Source: Emydura subglobosa (taxonomy: Eukaryota; Chordata; Testudines; Chelidae). Taken from it: DNA of 64,000 nt. The stretch lies in assembly GCA_007922225.1 (NCBI GenBank), contig ML680053.1, positions 22,976,061 through 23,040,060 on the forward strand, given 5' to 3'. The notes under the pieces were generated by a model. It was given only the letters and a program-made list of their open reading frames with translations, made no database searches and was not told the origin of the DNA. Positions 48,476 to 59,753 of this stretch are shown here, in pieces (positions within the stretch are counted from its first letter, which is position 1; each line of letters begins with the position of its first letter). A program made the position numbers and the translations under genes.

Positions 48476-49084
48476 GTAATATATTTGTCTCTCTATTTCT
48501 TTTAAGAACACAAGTATAATCTCTAAGAGAACACATTTTATCAAAGCAATACTTAAGGTCATGATGTAAAACTTCATTAATTGCACATATATATGGTTAT
48601 GGTTAGATTACATCCTTGGTGCTCAGGATATCTGTAGGTGTGTAAGAGGGTCTGTGCTGCAGCTGGAATTCTTAGGAAGAACTAGCTGGCCTTATGAAAG
48701 TATTTACATGAGTGTATGAAAGTACTTTACATGAAAATATAATAGAGAGGTTCCTGCTTCATCCACCAGGGGACACAGTCTAGCCCTTGATTGTTTCAGA
48801 ATTTTACATGCCGTTTTGTATTTATATATGCATTACACACCATAGATGAGTAAACTGCCTGTGGATGGATTCTGCTCTTAGTAATTACACCAATGAATAT
48901 CTAGAGTAATCTCGGAGACAATTTACACTTGTCTAAGAGTAGAATTTATTTGATCCACAGTATTTGCTCAGAGATGACCTTGCAGTCTAGATTGTGTGAT
49001 ATGCTATGTGTTGGGTTGCAGGTAACACAATTTTAGCCTTTAAAAGCAACACGTGAATTAAACATATATCATTCTATATTTTAG
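48476..49084 (+). other. AASDHPPT: AASDHPPT intron 3
   Basis: A 609-bp GT-AG intron. It contains a short palindromic repeat at 48869-48955 and is otherwise plain. Confidence 0.9.
48869..48955. repeat. Short palindromic MITE-like repeat
   Basis: ATTCTGCTCTTAGTAATTAC at the left is inverted as TTTACACTTGTCTAAGAGTA followed by GAAT at the right, around a 30-40 bp loop. It is of the same general style as the element at 20460. The family was not identified. Confidence 0.55.
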
Positions 49085-49246
49085 GCACTAAAGGAAAGCT
49101 TTATAAAGGCCATTGGGATTGGAATAGGCTTTAACCTGCAAAGAATTGAATTTAATGCCTCCCCATTGCAGCTGGAGGTAGGGAAGGTGTACAAGGAGAC
49201 AGAAATGTTATTGGATGGAGACAAGGAAGAAGGGTGGACTTTTGAG
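49085..49246 (+). CDS. AASDHPPT: AASDHPPT coding exon 4 (catalytic Glu and Lys)
   Basis: Residues 165-218. It opens ALKESFIKAIGIGIGF directly after TTTTAG. This completes the signature W-x-x-K-E-S-x-x-K across the exon 3/4 junction, with Glu168 and Lys172 equivalent to human Glu181 and Lys185. It continues QRIEFNASPLQLEVGK and ends GWTFE-like residues at donor GAG|GTGAGA, phase 0. About 90 C-terminal residues of the family remain to be encoded downstream. I see no matching exon before base 64000. Confidence 0.95.
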
Positions 49247-49390
49247 GTGAGAAATCTACTAACAAAACTTTCTTTAATACAGTTCTCTCAGATCCTAGTG
49301 ATCACGTTGCCTTCCAGCTACCAGTTAGAACTGCTGTGTGGGATGTCTAGGCCACAGCTGCTCTGGATCCCTTTTGTGTTTTCACACTGT

Positions 49391-49540
49391 TAGAGCCTCA
49401 TTACCATTGTGGGCCGCATATGCAGCTCTCTGTGTGTTATGTGGGCTGCATCCACACAATATATATACTATTTGTATGGCCCTGAGGGTGTCAATGGGCT
49501 GCAGCTATGTATTGCTTGGGCCGTGGGTTGAGAACCACTG
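49391..49540 (-). mobile_element. hAT-like non-autonomous fragment
   Basis: The inverse terminus GGGTTGAGAACCACTG at the right end and the inner words TGTATGGCCCTGAGGGTGTC are the reverse complement of the element at 5815. The other terminal repeat was not found. Confidence 0.65.
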
Positions 49541-51468
49541 TTCTGTATCTATCTATATGATCGGATTTGTCAGCAGAGCTGAATCCACATGTATATAGGC
49601 ACTCATGAAACAACAGATTTTCATAATACAACTTCACAATATCCATCACAATTCTTAAGTTGTACAGATATAGCCCCAATCTGGCACAGTCGTTATAAGC
49701 AATGTCAGAATGTACATTATCGAGTTAGAGTTCAGTTTGAACAGGAGTGTTAAGCCTTTATTTTGTAAAAATCTCCTTGAAAAGACAAAAACACCAAAAC
49801 ATAGAATATAAACCTTGAGCACTAATGGAATTTTTCATGGTGGTTTGAAGAAAAATGAATAGATACAGAAATAATAATAAACTGTTTCTGGTGATCCGCA
49901 CCCCTCCTTCTCTTGCATTCTGTCATTCTTCTTTGTACCTCTTCTGCAAGAAATCTAAACTATTCTGTGATGTTGTGTGCTGATTCCTAGCTATATATAG
50001 CTAGTGCTTATCTATAAAGTATTTTATAACTTTCTAGCCATAATGGAAAAATAAGTGCACCAAAGTGAACCTGCCAAATTTTGGTTTGATGACAGATCTG
50101 CTGCGGAGTGGATGTTGTCATTCACTTCTCGGGGGAGCCTAAAAAGCAAGCGAAAGAGACAGACTTCCTCATCAAATACCCCATTAGCCTTGTGGAAAAC
50201 TCCCTCTGCTGAAAGAGAAGGGACCAGGAGTTCATATCTCACCTCTTATAACTGCTGTTTAAACTCTTATGTAATCCTCTACTTTGTTATTGACTTAGCT
50301 CAGGAACCTCAAACTGCAAGGCAGTTATGGAAGAACTGTTGCTGAACACACAGTCTCTCTGAACTTTGCAAAGAGCTTGTGCAAGTTCATTGCAGATGCA
50401 GAACTGAGGTTAATAACTCCAGTCCTATCCATTGCACCCTTCTGCCTTTCAGAGTGATTAAACTATGACTAGTGTCTAACCACTCTACACCACAATTCTC
50501 TCCCAGAGCAAATTGTAATATTCCTGATCCTACACCAACATTCTACTGCTAACTATAAATAGTTGTGTAACCCACTGGGAAAGTGTCAAGTCCTTCAGTG
50601 GCTGTTTCAGAAAGAGTCTAGCAATAACTTCTATAGCTCAAATAATAAGGTCTAAACTAAGGATCTGAAGATCAAGGTATTCAAACCTTGTTGCTGAGCT
50701 ATGTGAGGGATGAATTATGGTATGAACTACCAAAATATGTGCATTTCACATATCAGTCATTTAGCGCTCATTTTGCTTGTGTAACCCAGTGACCTGTATG
50801 TGTGTTGTCTAACTCTGCCCAATACAGAGATGATGCAAGTCTGTGTGAAAGCCTGTTTCTTTAGCATGAACTCCTAAAAAGTCATGTTTTTAGCTCTAGC
50901 TGTCATTGGTTCAACACCTAGTGTTATCTAAGATGGTAGCATAATGTTTGTCCCACATTTGCATGTTTGTAGTTTGAGGTATGGTTCATATTGTCAGAGA
51001 ACAGGGAGAGAAATAAACAGATCTACTGGTGTAATGCAGGCATACTCATAATGCTACTGCAGCTTCATTACAATTTGAATGCAAACACAACTTCCAGAAA
51101 TCTATGAGAAGCTGCGGAGTGTTTTGGGAAGTGAGAGATTACACAGGCTCCTTCATGAAGGTAACCCATTGATTGGAGGGAATGTCATCACTTCTAAACC
51201 TGTAGGATACTTCTTGGTGTACTGACTATTAATAACTTAAATAGGGATAAAATGTTTAAAAAAAACACATAGGATTTACTGAGAGGCACATTACAGCCTG
51301 CCTCACTTTTTAGGAAGATCAGCATAGTCCAGAGCAGCTTCAACAGTACAGCTCTGATTCCCAGGTAGGTGCAGCTTCCATTCTCCCTCACTAGGAAACA
51401 GTGCACTGAGTTACACGAAATCTGTATAAAAGAAAAACTAGGAAATTAGTAAACAAAAATCACAGTTA

Positions 51469-51774
51469 GGGTGTGTCTACACTGCAGCTAGGAGGGTGCT
51501 TCTCCATACAGGTAGACAAACATGCACTGGCTTTGCTCTAGTTAGTGTGCTAAAAATAGCACTATAGTTAAGAGTAGCGCAGGTGGCATCTCGGGCTAGC
51601 CACCTCATTACAAATGTGTTTGGACTCTAGATAAGAACTTGGGCATCTGGCTTGTGCTGCCTTTGCCATCCTTGGCTACACTGTTATTTTTAGTATGCCA
51701 GCTTGAGCAGAGCTAGTGCATGTCTGTCTATCTACTCTGGGAAGCATGCTTCCAGCTGCAGTATAGACATACTC
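51469..51774. mobile_element. Harbinger-like MITE with TTA duplication
   Basis: 306-bp element with ends GGGTGTGTCTACACTGCAGC and GCTGCAGTATAGACATACTC, flanked on both sides by TTA (51466-51468 and 51775-51777). The interior is a long imperfect palindrome (GGGAAGCATGCTTCC and related words). Confidence 0.85.
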
Positions 51775-54700
51775 TTAGTGGCAGTTAAAGGTACACAGAC
51801 ATTTCCCATCCACCCCAAACCTTAAAATCATGGAAATAAAAGGAAATTCTTCTGCATTCCTTTCCACCTTCATAGTAGAAGTGATTTCAGCAGTATTAAA
51901 GCAGAATAATTTCCCAAATGTGTGGAATATGTAACATTAAGGTTTTGGATAGATGAAGTCTGTCCTGATGCAGCCTTAGTTGTCACAAAACATAAATTTT
52001 ATTTGCTAATTAAGTAGGTTTCTGCAGCTGGTGTATGCTTTTTAAATTAGATGTCACCATGTAATTCGAGGTAAGTTATTGTTTTTAAATATAACTTGCC
52101 TGTCTACTTACCTTCAGGGTTGTTTTGAGAATGAATTTATTAGCTGATGTCTATGAAGAAATTGGAAAATGGAAGTGCTACATGGGTGTGTTACTAGCCC
52201 AACATTTTCTATGTAAAACCATTACTGTAGAGGGAGAGATGAAAAATAAAATCCATGTTCAAGCAAGATCTCAGTTGCCTGAGAGTAGATAAAGGGAGGT
52301 CCAACTAAATCTTTGAGTTGTGTAACCATTAAAGGCATTTACTTATCACTGTCTTTCTCAAAAGTCTCAAATCAGATCCAGACATTTAACCTCTTACACC
52401 AGTTCCTGTTGTCAGGGTCATTTCCAATTGTTTGAGCTATGTAATGCTTTTTTTTCCCTATGTAGCGTAGTTTGCATTGTTTCTAAAATTATTATATGGG
52501 GTTAACAATATTCAATAAAAAACAAGAACCCTTACTATATAATAAAGCATGAATGCAATTGTATCTTCAAGAGGTGCTTTCATTCAAGCCACTTTAAACA
52601 AAGGTAAAAACACAGACAAGATTCTGACCTTAAAATTCATTCTTATATAAAGGTCACACTGTTTCAGTCTGTGCCTGAATCTCCAGAGTCTGTCCTAATT
52701 TTGTGCAGCCTTGGTGCTGACATGAGCCCAAATTATGTATACTCTGCATTTGCATTTCACAGGAATAGTTAATATAGATTTCACTGAGTGAAGTCCGCTC
52801 ACACCTGAAATGTTTCCATTTTGAAGACATTGCCTGCAGCTTTGTAAATCATATGTTCTGGTGGAGTTTACGTTAAACAGCCAACTTCTGATATTCATCT
52901 GTTTAAAATACATATATAATATAATAAACAAGAATGAATGCACCAATATAATTTTAAGGCTTGTGGGGAGCGCCAGCTGGCCTCTGTGTATTCCTGAGAT
53001 GCAGACAGCTGTTTTGTTCATTTCTAATAACATTTAGGCTTGCATTTTTAAAAAACTCTTCCCTTACCAATCTGTACTTAGTGTAGTGTGTCCTGGTCTC
53101 CAGACGGTCATTATGGCAGGGAGTCAGAAGCTTCATGTAGATGGACAAAATCTTAGAAAAGATCATGACCAGTTTTGTAGTATATTATCTTCCATGGTAG
53201 ATCTAACAATACATAACTAGTGTTCTGCAGTAATTTGCTTTTCATTATTGCACCACAATATGACTGATATAATGTAAATATTACCAGTAGGTTAATTCGG
53301 TTTTGTTTGGGGATCTTTCCTTTTCCCTTCTCAACTCATCTCCAGCAGTATGCCCTTTCAAATAGGCATTTTGGGGGGAAGATTTATTTTTCAGTTTCTT
53401 TTAGCTACCAGTCCCATTGGCTACCAATCCAATTAACTCTCACCATTAATTAAAATTAAATTGAAGGAATACTTAGTTTCAGGCTGCTGAAGCACTGCTT
53501 TTCCTTTTTGTTTTTTCTCCCCTCTTGCATTTTTCATACTTCCCAAATGACATTTTATTTTTGCCACCCTGTCTCATTCTCTTTTCAGCTTCTTTCTGTG
53601 AACTGTGTGCCCCACTTCTTTATTGATGGAGTGCTAAGTTACACTTTTTATTTTGGCTGTGATAGCATTTACTATTTATTTATTTGTCCTCGATACAAAC
53701 TCTAAAATAACCCTTTAATGAATAATCTTGTTGTATGGATTTGTGAGAAGTCTAAAGTGGTATTCAAATCATTCAAGTAAAAGTCACCTGATAGACTGCA
53801 TATTAGTGTGACTTCTTACTTTATGGCCTCAGTTGTCTTGAGTTAGACTGAATCAGCATCCTCTGTCAAATGAAAAGATATTTGTTAGGCAAATTATTAC
53901 AGCCTAGCTTATTTTCTCTTATAGGAGATGTACCTGGAAAAGCAAGGCTTGTTATAGTCTGGTTATTCTCATGGTTTGGGTATTTTTAATTTAGTCCATT
54001 TTTACATCAGGTATAATTTACTAAAAATACAGAAGAAAAAGAAAGCTTGTTAATTTTTTTCATTTTATTTAAATTGTGTTTTTCTCTTTGGAAATGCCTA
54101 TTAAAACATCATAAAAACAGCTTGGGAGCATAAAGCCAAGAATAAGTGGAGATCTCTTTCCATCACATCATTCACAACAAAAAAAAGAGGGGGGGGAACA
54201 CAAAACTGAATTCAGGCAAAATCTGACACTAAATAGAAAATATTTATTTTCTTCAAAAATAATGTGCTATGCTACCCCTGTTGACCACTATCCAGACCAG
54301 TGCAAGAGAGAGAGATCCCATTACATCACAGGAATGAACTTCAACCCAAGACCTGTAAAATCTTATCCCAGCTCTCCCTGGGTGGTGAATGTTACATGTA
54401 TTAGAGCCTTTCTTGACTGAAATAGCCAGTGTCTCATGCAGAGAAGGGATCTTCCCTTTCATCCTGAAATACATAATAGTTTGACCGACATACGGAATCT
54501 CACTCTAGATACATTGGACCTAACTGCTGCCTTGTGTCAAACCTTCCATTTCTGAGCAATGTCATAGAGAAGATAGCTAAAAGCTGCCTGCCACAAACTG
54601 GATTCAGGACGTGGAATGAAAATCGTACTAGTGGTATGAATGGATGATTTCTTGCTGTTGATGGATAAATTCATTCTAATTCCCCATGGCCTCTCTGCAG

Positions 54701-55429
54701 CTTTCAGAGAGGATACAAATCAATGATTTTTTGAATACATTGGATTTTTTTTATTTTGTTTTAAATTATTTTTTCTTTTTAAAAATAACCTGTTTAAAAT
54801 GAAATCTGAGTTTAATATAAAGTCTATTAAGGCCTAAACTTATTATCTCATAAACCTTTAAATAAAAAAATAAATATTCTGAATCCATTAGCTTCTATCT
54901 ATTGTCTTGAATAATCAGGCATATATGAGAATAGATCAGAAGTTATAAAATCTAAATATACCCAGGTTTCCTTTATTTATATAAAATATATGCAGTTAGC
55001 ATTTGTTATGCCATGCTTTGGTTGAAACTCTTCTTTGGTACTCTCTTTTAGTGAAATCTCAAGATGTACATTTGTATAAATAATAACTTTTATCCAAGAA
55101 TTACTGTAACAGGATTCTTCAGAACAACTTTTAAATTGATACTTTTCCCATAAGCCTTCATTATATTGTTTGGGTTGTTTTTTTTAAAAAAAGGAGCTTC
55201 TTACAAATATGTGCAAAAGGAGATGGATTTATTTTCTGTTACATTTCATAGACATACAAAAACTTGAAACAAATCAAGAATTTTCTCAGAAGAGTGAGGA
55301 AGGATGTAATTGCTAAAAACTAAATGCATTAAAGACGAAAAATTTTGGAAATAGGATTGTCAGTGTGGAAAAAGCATGCCAAGTCTATGCTTAAAAGTTT
55401 GCAGTATATAGTTCATCAGCTCTGTGAAG

Positions 55430-56198
55430 AGATAGTGTCCAACGACATTGACAAGAATGATCTTGAGTGGATCACTGCGGACTATGTGGCTCTGGGAAGG
55501 AGGATAAAGGAGTTTGAAGCCCAAGTGGTATTCTCATCTTTCCTCCCTGTTGAAGGAAAAGGCCCAGGTAGACACCGTTGCATTGCGGAAGTAATAAATG
55601 CGTGGTTATGCAGGTGGTGTCGGAGAGAGGGCTTTGGATTTTTTGATCATGGGATGTTGTTCCAGGAAGAAGGATTACTAGGAAGAGACGGAATTCACCT
55701 AACAAAGAGAGGAAAGAGTATCTTCGCAGATAGGCTGGCTAACCTAGTGAGGAGGGCTTTAAACTAGGTTCGATGGGGGATGGAGACGTAAGCCCAAAGG
55801 GAAGTGGGACACCACAAGGAAGCAGAAGGAGGAGTGTGCAACAGGGGAGGCCTCCTGAATTGCACTGAGAAAGTAGAGCAATCGGCTAGTTATCTCAAGT
55901 GCCTATACGCAAATGCAAGAAGCATGGGAAACAAGCAGGAGGAATTGGAAGTCCTGGCACAGTCAAGAAACTATGACATGACTGGAATAACTGAGACTTG
56001 GTGGAGTAACTCACACGACTGGAGCACTGTCATGGATGGGTATAAACTGTTCAGGAAGGACAAGCAGGGGCAAAAGGTGGAGGTGTTGCACTGTATGTAA
56101 GAGAGCACTATGATTGCTCTGAGCTCCAGTATGAAACTGGAGATAAGTCAGTTGAGAGTCTCTGGGTTAAATTTAGAAGCAAGAACAATAAGGGTGAT
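55430..56198 (+). mobile_element. CR1 LINE, 5' part: ORF1 end and endonuclease start
   Basis: Encodes the end of CR1 ORF1, an SGNH/esterase-like domain (FSSFLPVEGKGPGRHR, then DGIHLTKRGKS, ending VRRALN with a stop at 55767). ORF2 follows with the start of an AP endonuclease (LKCLYANARSMGNKQEELE, then GITETWWS at about 55990). It is 5' truncated, since similarity to CR1 begins near 55430. ORF2 is broken by a stop near 56098, then by a nested CR1 tail at 56199. Confidence 0.9.
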
Positions 56199-56396
56199 GT
56201 TTTTCACTAGGAGGGTGGTGAAGCACTGGAATGGGTTACCTAGGGAGGTGGTGGAATCTCCATCTTTAGTTTTTAAGCTGAGGCTTGACAAAGCCCTGGC
56301 TGGAATGATATAGCTGAGGTTAGTCCTGCTTTGAGCAGGGGGTTGGACTAGATGACCTCTGAGGTCCCTTCCAACTCTAATATTCTATGATTCTAT
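56199..56396 (+). mobile_element. CR1 3'-end copy nested in CR1 endonuclease
   Basis: 198 bp closely similar to the CR1 3' end at 58697-58890: TTTTCACTAGGAGGGTGGTG, the reverse transcriptase C-terminus, the 3' UTR with GGTTGGACTAGATGACCTC, and the final tandem ATTCTATGATTCTATG. It separates GGTGATGT from GTCGTGGAGGGC, which are contiguous in CR1, so it is a later 5'-truncated insertion in the same orientation. Confidence 0.9.
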
Positions 56397-58890
56397 GTCG
56401 TGGAGGGCATCTGTTATAGACCACCGGACCAGGAGGACGAGGTAGATGAGGCTTTCTTTGGTCAACTAGGGAAAGTTTCCAGTTCACAGGACTTGATTCT
56501 CATGGGGGACTTCAGTCACCCTGACATCTGCTGGAAGAGCAGTACAGCAGAGCACAAACAATCCAAGAAGTTTTTGGAAAGTGTTGCGGACAACTTCCTG
56601 GTGCAAGTGCTGGAGCAGCCAACTAGGGGCCGTGTTTCTCTTGACCTGCTGCTCACAAACAGGGAAGATTTGGTAGGGGAAGTAGAAGTGGGTGGCAACC
56701 TAGGCAGCAGTGACCATGAGATGGTCGAGTTCAGGATCCTGACAAAAGGAAGAAAGGAGAACAGCATGATACGGACCCTGGACTTCAAAAAAGCAGACTT
56801 TGACTCCCTCAGCTGATGGACAGGATCCCTTGGGAGGCTAATATGAGGGGGAAAGGAATCCAAGAGAGCTGGCTGTATTTTAAAGAAACCTTATTGAGGG
56901 CACAGGAACAAACCATTCCAATGTGCAGAAAGAATAGCAAATATGGTAGGCGTCCAGCTTGGCTTAACAAAGAAGTCTTTGGTGAACTTAAACACAAAAA
57001 AGAAGCTTACAAGAAGTGGAAGCTTGGTCAGATGACTAGGGAGGATTATAAAAATACTGCTCGAATATGCAGGAATGAAATCAGGAAGGCCAAAGCACAA
57101 TTAGAGTTGCAGCTAGCAAGGGACGTGAAGGGGAACAAGAAGGGTTTCTATAGGTATGTTGCCAACAAGAGGAAGATTAGGGAAAGTGTGGGCCCCTTAC
57201 AGAATGGGGGAGGCAACCTAGTGACAGGATGTGGAGAAAGCTGAGGTGATCAATGCCTTTTTTGCCTCTGTCGTCACAGACAAGGTCAGCTCCCAGACTG
57301 CTGCACTGGGCAGCACAGAATGGGAAGGAGGTGAACATCCCGCAGTGCTAAAGGAAAAGGTCCAAGGCTATTTAGAAAGATTGGACATACACAAGTCCAT
57401 GGGGCTGGATGCAATGCACCCAAGGGTGCTGAGGGAGTTGTCTGAGGTGATTTCAGAGTCATTGGTTATTATCTTTGAAAACTCATGGCAACAGGGGGAG
57501 GTCCCTGATGACTGGAAAAAAGCAAATATAGTGCCCATCTTCAAGAAATGGAGGAAAGAGGATCCGGGGAACTACAGACCGGTCAGCCTCACCTCAGTCC
57601 CTGGAAAAATCATGGAGCAGGTCCTCAAGGAATCCATTTTAAGGCACTTGGAAGAGAGGAAGGTGATCAGGAACAGTCAACACGGATTCACCAAGGGAAA
57701 GTCATGCCTGACCAATCTGATTGCTTTCTATGAAGAGGTTCTGTGAATGTGGGGAAAGCAGTGGTTGTGATATACCTTGACTTTAGCAAAGGTTTTGATA
57801 CAGTCTCTCACAGTATTCTTATCAGCAAGTTAAGGAAGTATGGGTTGGATGAATGGACTATAAAATGGATAGAAAACTGGCTAGAGCATAGGGCTCAATG
57901 AGTAGTGATCAGTGGCTCCATGTCTAGCTGGAAGCCAGTCACAAGCGGAGTGCCCCAGGGGTCAGTCCTGGGGCCAGTTTTGTTCAACATCTTCATCAAT
58001 GATCTGGAAGATGGCGTAGATTGCACCCTCAGCAAGTTTGCAGATGACACTAAGGTAGGGGGAGGATACAGAAGGACCTAAACAAACTGGAGGATTGGGC
58101 CAAAAGAAATCTGATGAGGTTCAACAAGGACAAGTGCAGAGTCCTGCACCTAGGATGGAAGAATCCCATGCACAGCTACAGACTGGGGACCGACGAGCTA
58201 GGCAGAAGTTCTACAGAAAAGGACCTGGGGATAACAGTGGATAAGAGCTGGATATGAGTCAGCAGTGTGCCCTGGTTGCCAAGAAGGCTAATGGCATATT
58301 GGGCTGCATTAGTAGGAGCATTCCCAGCAGATCGCGGGAAGTGATCATTCTCCTCTATTCGGCATTGGTGAGGCCGCATTTGGAGTATTGTGTCCAGTTT
58401 TGGGCCCCCCACTACAAAAAGGATGTGGATAAGTTAGAGAGAGTCCAGCGGAGGGCAACAAAAATGATTAGGGGGCTGGAGCACAAGACTTATGAGGAGA
58501 GGCTGAGGGAACTAGGCTTGTTTAGTCTGCAGAAGAGAAGAATGAGGGGAGATTTGATAGCAGCCTTTAACTACCTGAAAGGGGGCTCCAGGGAGGATGG
58601 AGCTAGGATGTTCTCAGTGGTGGCAGATGACAGAACAAGGAGCAATGGTCTCAAGTTGCAGTGGGGGAGGTCTAGGTTGGACATTAGGAAAAAGTTTTTC
58701 ACTAGGAGGGTGGTGAAGCACTGGAATGGGTTACCTAGGGAGGTGGTGGAATCTCCATCTTTAGAGGTTTTTAAGCTGCGGCTTGACAAAACCCTTGCTG
58801 GGATTATTTAGCTGAGGTTAGTCCTGCTCTGAGCAGGAGGTTGGACTAGATGACCTCCTGAGGTCCCTTCCAACTCTATGATTCTATATA
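56397..58890 (+). mobile_element. CR1 LINE, 3' part: endonuclease end, reverse transcriptase, tail
   Basis: Resumes with endonuclease motifs YRPPDQEDEVDEAF, LILMGDFSHPDICW and SSDHEMVEFRIL (to 56810), then the linker (56816-57240). Reverse transcriptase follows from 57231 with [25 protein letters not shown] near 57775, FADDTK near 58040, and the C-terminal [10 protein letters not shown] block to the stop at 58811. The 3' UTR and ATTCTAT tail end near 58890. Frameshifts and stops occur near 56814, 57240, 57746, 57900 and 58060. The reverse transcriptase is the same subfamily as the fragment at 807-2009. Confidence 0.93.
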
Positions 58891-59590
58891 GTAAGAATAT
58901 TTTTTTTTTTATTGAATATTGTTAACTCCATATAGTAACAAAACCAACACTTAAATGAAACTAATAAAAATTATCTTAAATGTGCTAGATAAATTTAAAA
59001 AAAAATTTTTTTTTGCATTTAAAACTGATTTAAACAAATAAAGCATTATCTATAGTTAATGAATTGAGTTGATTATTTCTGGTCACCATGTCCTTCAAGA
59101 TTTTAGAAGTAGCAGATCTCACCCTTGTGCTTAGTTTTTATTCATAATATGGAAGAGGAAAACAAGATTTCCTGTCTTTTCAGCTCCCAATTGGTTTATT
59201 AACTTTGAATGATGAGCTTAGTCATTGAACTGAACTAACTGAATAAACTGAAATGAAGAAAATATTTTTTCTGCATCAGCAGAAGATGCTACTGCTATCA
59301 AAAGCCGGGTTAGCACTCAGCAAACTCTTCTTCCATGGGCGTAGCCATCGATTTCCACCAGTTCAGTAATCTGGCTTTCTTTAAAACTTCAGCTGAAAAC
59401 ATGTACTTCTTAGTACTATTTTTTGTATTTAATTTAAATTATTTAACATTATAATTGTTAGTTTCAACTTCAATTTTAAATACAGCATTTTTCTTTATAT
59501 AAATCTATTAAATTTAAATTTAAAAAATCTGATTTAAATTAATTAAATCCAGTTTTTCGTTGAATCCTATCCTTTTTTTCTGTTAACTAG

Positions 59591-59753
59591 AATGTAAAGA
59601 TACATTTTTCAAGCGTTCTCTGGATGTGGGTGGAGTTGGAAAGTTTCCAAACTCAAGTTCAGAGGAAGGAATACAGATGCAAACAGATGGGAAACCACAA
59701 GGAGTGGGGAAGCATCAGTTAAATTCTCTTTTGGATCGAGCCCTTGGTTTTCG
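59591..59753 (+). other. Unidentified exon-like block
   Basis: 163 bp of mixed composition in very AT-rich DNA. It is preceded by a polypyrimidine tract and acceptor (CCTTTTTTTCTGTTAACTAG) and followed by donor-like CG|GTAAAT. One frame is open throughout (53 codons), reading CKDTFFKRSLDVGGVGKF, then NSSSEEGIQMQTDG, and ending LNSLLDRALGF. It would join introns of phase 1 and phase 2, so it cannot follow AASDHPPT exon 4 (phase 0) in this frame. It does not match the AASDHPPT C-terminus, and I do not recognise the protein. It could be an exon of another gene, an alternative exon, a pseudo-exon or an old repeat. Confidence 0.35.

Noticed and set aside
56110..56313. 67-codon frame joining endonuclease and reverse transcriptase C-terminus
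   Set aside because: It is an artificial join made by the CR1 tail nested in the CR1 endonuclease, not a real fusion.
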